Of a stretch of DNA of 64,000 nucleotides, positions 1-40,469 are shown one piece after another. This DNA is from Escarpia spicata. Lineage: Eukaryota > Annelida > Polychaeta > Sabellida > Siboglinidae. The translations under genes and the position numbers were made by a program. Every line of letters starts with the position of its first letter. Positions within the stretch are counted from its first letter, which is position 1. The notes beneath the pieces were generated by a model, which did not search any database, was not told the DNA's origin, and was given only the letters and a program-made list of their open reading frames with translations. The stretch covers positions 42,012,483 to 42,076,482 of the forward strand of contig OZ023216.1 of NCBI GenBank assembly GCA_963995525.1. Direction: 5' to 3'.

Positions 1-1091
1 TATTATGTTCATTTTACTAATTATATTATGTTCGAATGTTATTTTAACGTAACAAAGTTAATCTGCTTCGCAATGTTTCTGGTTCCACCTTAGATGTGTT
101 ATGCTGAAACCCTATTCCTACATCATGAAGATATCAACCGACATACTGCGTAAGTTGGACCTGCAGTGGTTGTTCACCTTGTTTTAGTCTGTCGGCGGAT
201 GTCAGAGCTTCGATACTTCAAGGACGGCTTAAATAATCCCACGCTGGTCAATAAGAATAGTACATACGTACCACATACTATTTGATATTTCTTACTGTAT
301 CCAGAAACAACCCAAACAACAAACAACACAATCACATCTAGTTAACGTTAAAATCCTGGCGATAACTTTGTCTACGACAAAGTTGGATTCACCCACACCT
401 AACCAAAATAACGCGAACAGGTAATATACATGAACAGCAATGCACTTCAACGTCAAATGGTAATTATATTTGCAATGTACCTGTCCGTGCTTGTCACACG
501 CCATTCCCCGAATTTCATAGCATAAAGGTATCTGCAACACAAGCCGTATCATCATCGTCGAGCTCGTCACGGTTACAAGTCCGATCGCTTAAGCCGGCCG
601 CCCTGGATCAGTCCCGTCAGTACGTGGTGGAGCTGTCACGGTCAACGAAGGCTCGTTCGTCATCCGATGATCGCTACGTCGACCCACTCGTCCACCGCCG
701 GTCGTGCCGCCGAGAACCGTTCTGCCGATACGCGATGCAGCAGGTACAGACGTTGATGGCTGATCCACCAGTCAGTTACTAGCGTCTTTCGTCCTTGTTT
801 TCACCTGTTGCTAGTGTCGTCTCTCTTCGATTGTCACCAATTGGTATTATTGTCTGTCCGACTTTGTTGCCGGTTGTTTGTTTCGTCAACCCTCGTATGT
901 CACCAATTGTTTGTTGCCGTTCTCTTCGCCCTTGTCTCTGGGAAAAAGTCGTCGGTTGATGTCTAACAATTTCTCTATTCTGAAATGTCGTTCAGTCACG
1001 TACCAGGACCTGCATACTCTTTGTATTCCCCACATTTTCGCGACTTTTGTACAACATGTCGCAATGAAATGAGTTATATTTTCACTTATTT
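1..1091. other. No recognised gene; one orphan open stretch
   Basis: No family is recognised. About 525-783 on the plus strand stays open without a Met and is GC-richer than its surroundings, ending ADPPVSY-stop. It could be a terminal exon, but it has no recognisable domain. Confidence 0.25.
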
Positions 1092-1480
1092 CACAGTCAG
1101 TTTACCTTTTTTCCCGCGACGTTTCGTCTGCTTTCAGCAGTCTTCTTCAGACAGTTACTGCTAAATTGCGACACGGCAGTCCCGCTCAGACGTGTGTCCT
1201 GGGTTGCTTTTTTAGGGATCGTCGTAGATGTTTGAGAGTCGGTACCGGCCTTCATCTCGATTCATGCTGTCTTTGGTTATTATAATCCTTATCGCTTCTT
1301 TGATGCATCTTGTCCTCCAACCCGATTATCTTTCTCTGATTTTCTCTGATTTTCTTGTGTCATATGGTCTGTGGTGGCTGATTTGTTCATCTCCTTTTCC
1401 GATGTTTACTATCTAGCGGTCGCCGTCTGAGAAAAACTGCTGATAGCAGCGGGAACATCAAAAAAGGTAAACTGACTGTG
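1092..1480. mobile_element. MITE-like inverted-repeat element
   Basis: CACAGTCAGTTTACCTTTTT at 1092 recurs reverse-complemented and ends at 1480, a perfect terminal repeat of about 21 bases enclosing 389 bases without a transposase. No clear target duplication is visible. It lies downstream of the channel gene's stop codon. Confidence 0.6.
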
Positions 1481-1879
1481 GAAGAAGTTAAAATATCACT
1501 AGTTTAAACCTTCCAGTCTAATGAGCCTCTTCACTCATGCCGTAATTATACCTCAGTCAAACCAAGCCGGAACATGTCCTTCTACCGTCACCCCTCTGTT
1601 GGTATAATACGTTTGTCTAACTAATTAGCTTGACAACTCTAAACTGACGGACAAATTTGTTCTTGATTTTCGCTTTTCGCACGTATGCACGAATAGGCCT
1701 ACCGCTATTCCAAGCCAAGTGTTCAAACTACAGTCCATTGAGATCTACTTGTCTCATGTCGCAGTGACCAAAGTTTAACACATTAAAATCACGGATGAAA
1801 AAAACAGTCAGAATTAGTCGGTGACATTCTATTATCAGACAGGTTCCACTGTATTGTCATCGGTTGTTGTACAGACATT

Positions 1880-29893
<28,014 letters not shown>

Positions 29894-30269
29894 ACTCTCT
29901 GACGGTTGGGAGTCTTTCAACTGGTTCGCAGAAGTTGTATCTTTCACGGTTACAAGAAAGTATCCTTTATTAATGAAATACAATGCAACCGAGTCAACTA
30001 AGAGTAGACAGCGCAACTCATACTGTCATATGTTCACTCGACAAAAAGGTTGTTATATGCACATCGGCATTGATGTATGTGCCAGAGACAGAAGTGAGGA
30101 TGTTGGAAGCAATGTAGAGAGCACACCATGAAGAGTTATGGTTGGATCTGGGATATTTGTGGGGTTTTCACTTAATATCGATTGAAGGCAAGTAATTGCC
30201 GTATTCCCTGTTCTGTTTATCAGTGTGGTAGATTTAATCACACGGAAGATAAGCACGGTGTTGAAGTTC

Positions 30270-30850
30270 TCAGATCATGATATATGCAGACGATCTGACC
30301 ATCATAGCAGAAAGCAAAATAAATAAGAACTACAAGTCGATTTAAAAAGAAACAGTGTGTTCCTAGTTTTTAATTAATTAATTAATATAATGTTCTTAAG
30401 ACTACATTAGCTATGTTTAAGGTACGCTGCCCGCCAAATTGAGTTTAGTAACCCCGTAATAACATTTGCAATTTGGAAGGTAAAACCACCGTGCATGCTC
30501 AAATAGTTTAAATAAACATCACATTTCAAAACAAGCTTATTGACAATACAGCCGAGTCGGGCTGAGTTAACTGGAAAAGGCTTTGATGTTCAACGATGTC
30601 CCATTTCCCACGTTCAACACGGCAGACTTCCTGTTACATATTATTACGTCCGCTAAATCCAGTATAGGAACTGATTGATCCCTTCAGACACTGGAGCTCT
30701 ACACCAGGTTGGGTGGGAAGGAGATCAAGCATGTGAATGGTTGTGTGTACATTGGAGGAACAGCTGTGGGAGATGGGTTTCCAGACGTAGGGGTGCGACG
30801 TCGGATACAAGCGGTAGAACATTCTTTTATAAGGCAGAGAGCGTCATACA
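30270..30850 (+). mobile_element. LINE RT scraps: YADD block and thumb
   Basis: MIYADDLTIIAESK at about 30276-30317, then after about 320 unrelated AT-rich bases VNGCVYIGGTAVGDG ... VRRRIQAVEHSF at about 30690-30830. These are successive RT blocks of one LINE type, and the gap may be an insertion. Confidence 0.65.
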
Positions 30851-30949
30851 GGACAAACACATTTTGAAGAAGCTGAGGGAGAAATTCCTGAAAGTGGATG
30901 TTGCACGGGCACTGCTGTTTCGTCTGGTGCCGCTGTCAGACAACAACAA

Positions 30950-31040
30950 GAACAGCAACAGCAGCAGCAGCAGCAGCAGCAACAACAACACAGCACAACA
31001 GCAACAACAACAACAACAACAAAACAATAACAACGGAAGT
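30950..31040. repeat. CAG/CAA trinucleotide run
   Basis: Imperfect (CAG)n and (CAA)n, about 90 bases. Reads as Ser/Asn/Gln or Leu/Cys runs in different frames; not judged to be coding. Confidence 0.85.
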
Positions 31041-31261
31041 TTGGGAAAACATGTCGCATTTGACAATCTCAATAACAAGTAGGGTGGACAGAACAAGAAA
31101 GAGTGACATGACGAATGAGATTGTGGTGCACTGCAGCACGATGTGAAGATTATATGTATCCGGGTGATGAATGCAGTCCACTTGCTAAGAACGGACGCAG
31201 GCACACTAGCGAAACGAGCAGAGGTGGCAGAACACATAAAGGACGGAAGAGAGGAAAACAA

Positions 31262-32430
31262 TGGGTGAAGAAGGACTGTGAGAAGAATACAAAGAGCTGT
31301 ACAACACTACAGTATCAGACATTAAGTGATAGGAGGAAAGCCATGGGTGAGGTGGGAGGACTGTGAGAAGAACACAAAGAGCAGTACAACACTACAGTAT
31401 CAGACATCAAGTGATAGGAGGAAAGCCATGGGTGAAGTGGGAGGACTGCGAGAAGAACACAAAGAGTTGTACAACAATACAGTATCAGAGATTAAGTGAT
31501 AGGAGGAAAGCCATGGGTGAAGTGGGAGGACTGTGAGAAGAACACAAAGAGTTGTACAACAATACAGTATCAGACATTAAGTGATAGGAGGAAAGCCATG
31601 GGTGAAGTGGGAGGACTGCGAGAAGAACACAAAGAGTTGTACAACAATACAGTATCAGAGATTAAGTGATAGGAGGAAAGCCATGGGTGAAGTGGGAGGA
31701 CTGCGAGAAGAACACAAAGAGTTGTAAAACAATGCAGTATCAGACATTAAGTGATAGGAGGAAAGCCATGGGTGAAGTGGGAGGACTGCGAGAAGAACAC
31801 AAAGAGTTGTACAACAATACAGTATCAGAGATTAAGTGATAGGAGGAAAGCCATGGGTGAAGTGGGAGGACTGTGAGAAGAACACAATGAGTTGTACAAC
31901 AATACAGTATCAGAGATTAAGTGATAGGAGGAAAGCCATGGGTGAGGTGGGAGGACTGTGAGAAGAACACAATGAGTTGTACAACAATACAGTATCAGAG
32001 ATTAAGTGATAGGAGGAAAGCCATGGGTGAAGTGGGAGGACTGTGAGAAGAACACAAAGAGCTGTACAACAATACAGCATCAGACATTAAGTGATAGGAG
32101 GAAAGCCATGGGTGAGGTGGGAGGACTGTGAGAAGAACACAAAGAACTGCACAACAATACAGTATCAGACATTAAGTGATAGGAGGAAAGCCATGGGTGA
32201 AGTGGGAGGACTGTGAGAAGAACACAAAGAACTGTACAACAATACAGTATCAGACATTAAGTGATAGGAGGAAAGCCATGGGTGAGGTGGGAGGACTGTG
32301 AGAAGAACACAAAGAACTGTACAACAATACAGTATCAGACATTAAGTGATAGGAGGAAAGCCATGGGTGAAGTGGGAGGACTGTGAGAAGAACACAAAGA
32401 ACTGTACAACAATACAGTATCAGACATTCT
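31262..32430. repeat. 85-bp tandem repeat, about 13-14 copies
   Basis: The landmark GGAGGAAAGCCATGGGTGA recurs every 85 bases (31341, 31426, 31511 for CCATGG). Units differ by a few bases such as GAGCTGT/GAGTTGT/GAACTGT. The period is not a multiple of three, so there is no continuous coding. Confidence 0.93.
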
Positions 32431-33059
32431 TCTCTGCACAATAAGGAGCAAGACGGAAAGACAGGTTTACCCACACAAAACTGAACTTAGAGCAACACGA
32501 CTCTCAAATCAACCATATGCACACTGCCAGCAAATGGCAACGAATTCGAATTCGAAGGACACAAGATCGAAGAGAGACGCGGATGTGATATCAGACCACC
32601 ATATTCAAATGGAAACATTAAGTGATAGATAGCATGCATACACATACACAACCAATTAACCACATCAATGTCGAGAGATTAAAGTCAAGACTCAAGAAAC
32701 TGGTTTTCATTTGTATAGATAGAAACATACTTGACACCACCGAATGGACCGACTTAAATGCCCCCTCTCTACGCACACCCACATGTTATATCAGTTAAAG
32801 TACTACATCTCCTCCTCCTAACGAGACCTGCGTAGAGCTACCAAGTGGTGCAGTAAACGTGGATCCAAGGTCAAACAAGATCATCGTCAAATGTTTCCAT
32901 CATCAGGCCGCGCCCGTTCGAGTTCCTGGCTCTAAAGGTCTCTTTCGCCGTCTTAAGGTATATATTGCAGCTATTTTGTCTATCCCGTATATAAAAAAAT
33001 GTCTTACTCAGTCTCACGATCATCTGGTCTTGCAAAAACCATCTTGCAAGATATCGTGA

Positions 33060-33205
33060 GAGGGGGGAGAAGAAGAGGTACACAAAGAGGTGGGAAGACA
33101 ACATCAAAGAGTGGACAGGACTTAATTTCGCCGAATCCAAGAGGGCTTTGGAGAACAGAGAAACATGGACATGGAGAGAGCTGGTTAAAAAGTCGTCAAT
33201 GGTAC
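33060..33205 (+). mobile_element. LINE ORF2 C-terminal tail
   Basis: One frame reads KKRYTKRWEDNIKEWTGLNF, AESKRALENRETW, ELVKKSSMV. KRWEDNIxEWTG ... ENRxxWRxLVxKS is a common LINE tail. Confidence 0.75.
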
Positions 33206-33904
33206 CTTAACGATTATTACGTGTTTTGGAATAGTGAAGTGAAGAAGACTCGCAATTGGAATGGCGTTCGCAGCAGCTCTCGCCACCATGATACACACAC
33301 AACAACGTCAACATGAAAAAGTGGTTTTTAACGTAAAGAAACGTACCCATATATTGGTGGGTTTCCAAACGGGTATAACCCTGTATATTGCAGGCCCATA
33401 GCATGGATAGTTGTTCGGGGTACGTTGTGACGGAAAGCATTTTGGTGAATTTATGTCAAGTGTGAGAGTTTCAGCCGGAACCTCATCTCCTGTCTATCGG
33501 ACTGGCATCGGAAGAAGGGGTGGCGGTGGGGGTGCTGTTGAAGTTTGTTTGCGGTGACGTTGCGTCTATAATGCCCCTGCTTGCGGGCATGCATTTTCAT
33601 ATGAATCATACAAGAGAGCGGAAATTTGGTTATGCTCCCAGACCTACACATTGATCCGAACATATACCCTCTGGGTAAAATAAAATAATAATAAAGCGCT
33701 GTGCTTGAATGAATGTTTTTGAAATATAAAAATCTGGGTAGAAATTAGCTATAGAATCAAAAACCGATCAGTACCAAATTAAGTGAGGGAAATGTTCTTT
33801 ACAGTTGCACATGGGTTAAATAATGTCAGCAACACGAGGGATGCTTTAGACGACTCTACGGTTTCGAGTCTTAACTGTACGTGGGCCCCCGCGGATGCCG
33901 TGTA

Positions 33905-33965
33905 GAATTCCGGGTATTCCGGGTATGCCGGGTATGCCGGGTATGCCGGGTATGCCGGATAGACC
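33905..33965. repeat. 10-bp tandem repeat CGGGTATGCC
   Basis: About five to six copies of CGGGTATNCC. Confidence 0.9.
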
Positions 33966-34515
33966 CTCTGCGCCGCCCGGCATTAATGTCGAGTCAGGAT
34001 CGATACGACGCCTATGATATTCACAGTCATGACGCAAGGCAACTTAGCCTTTTCGATAAATCAGCAGTTCTACGCTACGATCATCATGTCAAGGGCCGTT
34101 AGTACGGAATAATATTTCACTCGATATTCATAACAAACCTAACATTACCAGTTTTATATTTTCTTTAAAGTTGTGTGTCCTAATATAGGTACGGAAATAC
34201 TACAGTAAACATATTAGAAGTGTTACCACTGGTTTCGTAATTTTTATTTTATTCTTAGGCTGTTTAAGCGAATACTGCTGAATAAATATACGCTTATAAA
34301 TGGGTTTGTTCTTCTGGAATATATATCATTTGTTCTACGTATGTATAAATAAATCGTATTTATCATTATGTACCCCTTATAATTGAAAACGAATTGATGT
34401 TTCTTTCTTCGTACACTCTAAGTTGTTATAATTGTTGTTACTTATTATTTATGAAAAATTATTTGTTGTCCGTTTATGGTTATTATTTGCAAGCTGTATC
34501 TATATTAAAACAACC

Positions 34516-35060
<545 letters not shown>

Positions 35061-35227
35061 ATATTGTTATATTTGTGTCTTTCATCTTTCATTTATTTAT
35101 TTTAGTATCATTCAATTGTAAAATAAAGCATTCATTATTCCAGACTATAAATGGCACTAGACACTGTTGGTTTGTGGTGGAGAAAACAACACTAACTGAA
35201 ACAAAGCATTTAAAGACGGTACCTTAC

Positions 35228-35967
35228 CTGTGTTGGAGGGGTCAATGGCTACTTCGGGCAGACTCTCCACTGTTGGGAAAGCAGTCAGGGCAGTCGCCAG
35301 ATTACTCGATGACGCAGAAGCTGCACCAACGTTTGTCACATTCGATGGCACCGCCGTAAACATACCCATCACCTCCTGCCGCAGCGCACCCGTCTCCTGT
35401 AACATCTTCTGCCCCATATCCTGCCTCATCTCACTCATCTCGCTCCCCATATCCTGCCTGATCTCACTAATCTCGCTCCCCATATCCTGCCTCATCTCAT
35501 TCATCTCGCTCCCCATCTCCTGTCTCATCTCATTCATCTCGCTCCCCATCTCCTGTCTCATCTCATTCATCTCGATCCCCATCTTCAGCCACATATCCTT
35601 CATCTTTCTCGCCTCTTGACGCATCTCCCGCATCCCAAGCCCCACCTCCTGCCCCAACTCGTCCAACTTCCGCCCCATCTCTTGCCGCATCCCACGCATC
35701 TCCTGCCGTATCTCCTGATTCAACTCCCGCATCCTCCGACCCAACTCCTTCCCCGTCTCCCGGCCCGCCTCCAGCCTCAGTAGCTCAGTAGCAGCCACAC
35801 TCTTGTCGGTCTCCGGTCCACAATTAGCTGCATTCGTGGCTGTATCCGAGTGGGAATCTGTCGCAGTGATCTGCTTCACTCCAGACTCCACGACGTCTGT
35901 CGGCGACGGACGATTCGACGCTTGCGTCTTTACCCTTGGGTCTGCTGAACGCCTCATCGGAAACATT
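35228..35967 (-). CDS. Coiled-coil exon with 11-residue repeats
   Basis: A 740-base internal exon: acceptor TGATTACAG, donor CACAG|GTAAGG. After a polar, low-complexity start (MFPMRRSADPRVK) comes an Arg/Glu/Met-rich helix about 130 residues long. Its middle is tandem 11-residue units SEMNEMRQEMG, SEMNEMRQDMG, SEISEIRQDMG, SEMSEMRQDMG (33-base DNA repeat, about 35400-35580). The tail is Ser/Ala-rich and neutral. Hendecad repeats of this kind form long right-handed or straight coiled coils. No family recognised. Other exons were not found in the window, and it is a separate gene from the channel. Confidence 0.6.
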
Positions 35968-36109
35968 CTGTAATCAAACACAAAACGATTGCACTCATGA
36001 AGTAAACCATCATTAGTACACAAACAAATGGGACCACATTTTCTCAACAACTTTGCCGAACAACATGTGATGTCACTCGTATCTTTCTGAGATCACCGTA
36101 AATCAACCC

Positions 36110-37185
36110 TTTCCATTCCGGTAACCAGCCTCGGTCAACCCCTTCCATTCTGTTGACCAGCCTAGGTCAACCCCTTCCATTCCGCCGACCAGCCTCTGTC
36201 GACCTCTTCCATTCCGGTGACCAGCCTTGGTCAACCCCTACCATTCCGAGGACAGCCGCTGGTCAACCCCTACCATTCCGGTGACGAGCCTCGGTCAACT
36301 CATACCATTCCGGTAACCAGCCTCGGTCAACCCCTTCCATTCCGGTAACCAGCCTCGGACAACCCCTTCCAATCCGCTGACCAGCCTCGGTCAACCACTA
36401 CCATTTCGGTGACCAGCCTCGGTCAACCCCTTCCATTCTGCTGAAAAGCCTCGGTCAACGTCTTCCATTCTGGTGACCAGCCTAGGTCAACCCCTACCAT
36501 TCCGTGGACAGTCGCTGGTCAACCCCTTCCATTCCGGTGACAAGCCTCGGTCAACCCCTACCATTCCGGTGACCAGCCTTGGTCAACCCCTACCATTCCG
36601 AGGACAGCCGCTGGTCAACCCCTACCATTCCGGTGACGAGCCTCGGTCAACTCATACCATTCCGGTAACCAGCCTCGGTCAACCCCTTCCATTCCGGTAA
36701 CCAGCCTCGGACAACCCCTTCCAATCCGCTGACCAGCCTCGGTCAACCCCTACCATTCCGGTAACCAGCCTCGGTCAACCACTACCATTCCGTGGACAGC
36801 CGCTGGTCAATCCCTACCATTCTGGTGACCAGCCTCGGTCATCCCATACCATTCCGGTAACCATCCTCGGTCAACCCCTTCCATTCCGGTGACCAGCCTC
36901 GGTCAACACCTACCATTCCGGTAACCAGCCTCGGTCAACCACTACCATTCCGTGGAGAGCCGCTGGTCAATCCCTACCATTCCGGTGACCAGCATCGGTC
37001 AACCCCTACCATTCCGGTAACCATCCTCGGTCAACCCTTTTCATTCCGGTGACCAGCCTCGGTTAACCCCTTCCATTCTGGTAACCAGCCTGGGTCAACC
37101 CCTTCCATTCCGGTGACCAGCCTCGGTCAACCCATACCATTTCGGTAACCAGTCTCGGTCAACCCCTACCATTCCGTGGACAGCA
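36110..37185. repeat. 32-bp tandem repeat, about 33 copies, with 352-bp higher-order unit
   Basis: The unit reads CTCGGTCAACCCCTTCCATT followed by CCGGTGACCAGC. Variants (GAGGACAGCCGCTGG, AACTCATACC) recur in the same order at 36221 and 36573, 352 bases or 11 units apart. Confidence 0.9.
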
Positions 37186-37189
37186 TTTT

Positions 37190-39640
37190 AGTAACTCAAC
37201 CTAGGTTGATTCATATTATAATATAGTTTATACAATAATGCATTTAAATCGTACACTTGTAATGAAATCTTCTTATTGTCCTATAATACGTAAAGTTGCC
37301 AATTGCGTAACCCCCATGGTATTAAATAGTTTTACTATATGTTCGTCAGAGTTACTAGCATTGTGTACACATTATACAAGTTTGTAAAACAATCGATATT
37401 TCTTTGATTATGTATGAGATTTAATCTGCGTGTGCTAACTTTCATCTTATTGAAATTTTTCTCAAACAGACAGTCCCTTCTTACTTTCGAGATGTACGCA
37501 CCAGAACAGTTGAGTATTTCTGCATAACGTATACCAGGGAAAATGCATTTTATTCTCTCTTTTCTGTAACATTTCAGAACTGCCTGATAAAATTAATAGT
37601 TGGTATACAAGCAGGGCATGCACATTCCAATAAAATGTATTATTTGTTAGACGCTCTACTAATGATAAATAATCAGTATATTTGTACACTAAAATCCAGA
37701 GTATATCTCTGTTCAACAGTGCCTCGAACAGCCAACTGATATGTTAAATAATAAATATAATAATACAATAAAGTAAATAAGAATCCCTAAGATTGGTATA
37801 TTTAACTAGAGAAACTTTATCCCACATATGAATTTGTATAAAATATAAAGTGTCATTTGTAGGTAACTGGGTAAGTGAATAAATAAACATTGGGAGTTGC
37901 ATTCAAATTTAAAAAAAAGAATAATCAGGTACCATCAATATAAATTAGTAAATAATTAAACTAATGCTTTATTAGTTGCACAAGCCAAAATGCCTGTCAC
38001 CTAACGGGATGCCTTGGTAGTTGACAGCCGTGATAGTAATATTTACCGAATGTTAGAAAACACACACCATCGTTCCATAAACACAATAACACTCTCGCAG
38101 ATAGTTATTGTTTGTTCAAAAGAATGGAGGTCGGAGAGAATGTGAAATTCGTCTATCGATAAGTCCAGGCTGTGATAGTGTAGAATTGTAGAAAAGTATC
38201 GTTATGCTATTGGCATGATGGTAGACATAAGCATATTATTGTGTCAGTATCTACATTATGTTGCCAAACCATGACGCAGGGACCGTTTTCCCGGAATATT
38301 TGCTATGCGCGTTAATTGTTAGGTTACGTTTTAAAGGGATTCTTTGAGAATGTTAATCTCTTTGTAATGCACGCAATTATTAGGTAATCCTGTTAATATG
38401 ATTATTTCATGTAATTCTGTCTTTATATTTATTTCATTAGAATTATGTTTTATTAATCACTAATGACCCTGACTATATATCAAAAAAATTACTCCGTATA
38501 CGCGGAGTTTCTACTTTGGGCCCACCTTCACGATCCGTATAAGGCATACTCATAAATGTTCGGGACTGCCCGTCAGACTTTGACTAGCTACGCCGAGTTA
38601 ATAGATGCAAGAAATACGTCATCAACATATGTGTATATGAATTAGTCACCGCCATGCGAATAAGTCGTGATCGATAAAACTGTCAAAATGAAAGTTGGAC
38701 CAGCTGCTGTTTATGTCACAGATTCAGCAAAGAAAAGAAGGAAAATATATGGAATAAACGGAGAATGAACATTGCGACAGTTCATGACAGACGGATTGAT
38801 TTTTTTTTAAACACCACCTCTCCATGCACGAAGCCGCCGATGGCGATGGCGACGCTGATGTCATATCGAATGATTGGCATTGTTTTGTTGGAATATTAAA
38901 ACTATGGTACTACAGGTATCATGTTCCTTTTTCACTAGGTACATCTGGCTACACATTTTGAATTGAAGGTTTAATGAAACGTTTAGATAACAGAAACCTA
39001 CTAAAGCCGAGAAACATTCAATAATGAAACCATTTTATTTGCATCATAAATCCAGCTGCTATTTCCATAAGCAGTATCAATACATTATAAATCACTAAAG
39101 TAATCTACGGTATTAAAATAGGATAGGTTATGCATCTACATACGGTTTAATTTTACTTTGAAAAATGTAGATCTATAAAGAGCATAACATTATTGTCGAC
39201 AAAATATTTAAATATATTGCATCAGCGTAAAAATATGTTTTATTTTGTACTGGGAGTGCAATAATTATTTTGTTCTGCTCATCATTTAGAGTAACAGATA
39301 TTGAATTAATTATTTTGTTCTGCCCATCATTTAGAGTAACAGATATTGAATTTGTTTCTGTCGAACTCCGGTTTCGATAACAAATAAAATGGTCAATGTA
39401 TGTTGGAAATAGAGTTATCAAATTATAAAACTTTAAAAGTAACGCATATTTTAAAACACTCTTTTCAGTCATCATTGGTGTATTTAGCTCAAGAAGATCC
39501 CTAAAACATGTTGAATGTTGTGGAACATTTATATAGTTCACTTAACACAAACTTGTTTCAACAAATTTTGAAGAATATGCTGTAGAAAACAAACCAAGCA
39601 TAAGAAAGCATGAATGTGATTATGTACTCCTACTTTGCAA
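37190..39640. other. No gene recognised
   Basis: AT-rich sequence without a supported exon or RNA gene. A 45-bp repeat occurs twice near 39262-39351. Confidence 0.4.
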
Positions 39641-39644
39641 CATA

Positions 39645-39990
39645 ATGACGGGTTGGTGTGCATTTGGATGCACAAATCGACCGATCACACACATCTATTT
39701 GAAACATGTAGTGATGTACATATTCCCAGAAGAAGCCACACGGAACTAATGTGGCAGAACAAAGTCAGACATCTTGTTCACTACTGTGTCAGTTAACATA
39801 TTGTCCTATTAATAGCACTGCTATGCATTTTGATATGCAAAGCTATCAGATGCACACATCCATTTTAAACTCAAAGTGAGGTACAACTTCCCAGTAGATG
39901 TCGCACAGAACAGAATTGGGCAGAACAAAGTCAGACATCATGTTATGTCAGGTGACCCATTGCCCAATTAATGGCACTGTTAAGTAGAGC
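39645..39990 (+). pseudogene. THAP-domain N-terminal relic, tandemly duplicated
   Basis: MTGWCAFGCTNRPITHI starts a THAP domain (C-x4-C after a short N-terminus), followed by IFPEEATRN and, one frame on, WQNKVRH: the FP...R..W..KV.. part. A second, more degraded copy follows about 180 bases later (39822-39990: FPVDVAQNR, GQNKVRHH). Stops and shifts make both relics. Confidence 0.65.
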
Positions 39991-40281
39991 TCTTCAATGT
40001 CCTCTTTCCATCAGCTCAGCTAATTCCAAAGTTCCTGCAAACAAACAAAGTTGAATTTAGGAAACTGAGGCTAAATATGAGTTAACTACCTTAACACTGT
40101 GCAGATTAATTCTGTTTAGATATTGGATTATGGAACTTATCACCAAGTGTGCAACTGGCTAAATGGAAAAAATACAAGAGAACCTTGTTATGTTGTTTCA
40201 GTCAGACTAAAATCCCAATCCATTCCTTTGGCCAACTTTTAATTTGTTTCTACATGATTACCTGTATGCATTGGTCATATA

Positions 40282-40465
40282 CAGTGCACCCTAAATAACT
40301 CGAACACACATAAGTGAATTTTCGCTAAGTTAAGTCAATCTTTTCCTCGGTCCAGGGCAAAGGTCCCAATAAGGGGACCTTCTGATCATTTTCTAGTTAT
40401 CATAAATTCCACTTATCAGTATTGTTATGGGTCCCTGGAAGTTCGACCTTATCCAGAGTGTACTG
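40282..40465. mobile_element. pogo/Tigger-like MITE, 184 bp, TA target site
   Basis: Begins CAGTGCACCCTAAATAACTC and ends with the imperfect complement AGAGTGTACTG, flanked on both sides by TA. End sequence and TA duplication are as in the Tc1/mariner-pogo superfamily. Confidence 0.7.
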
Positions 40466-40469
40466 TATA

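Noticed and set aside
36473..36700. 75-codon Pro/Gly-rich ORF
   Set aside because: Pure translation of the 32-bp satellite, and 32 is not a multiple of three.
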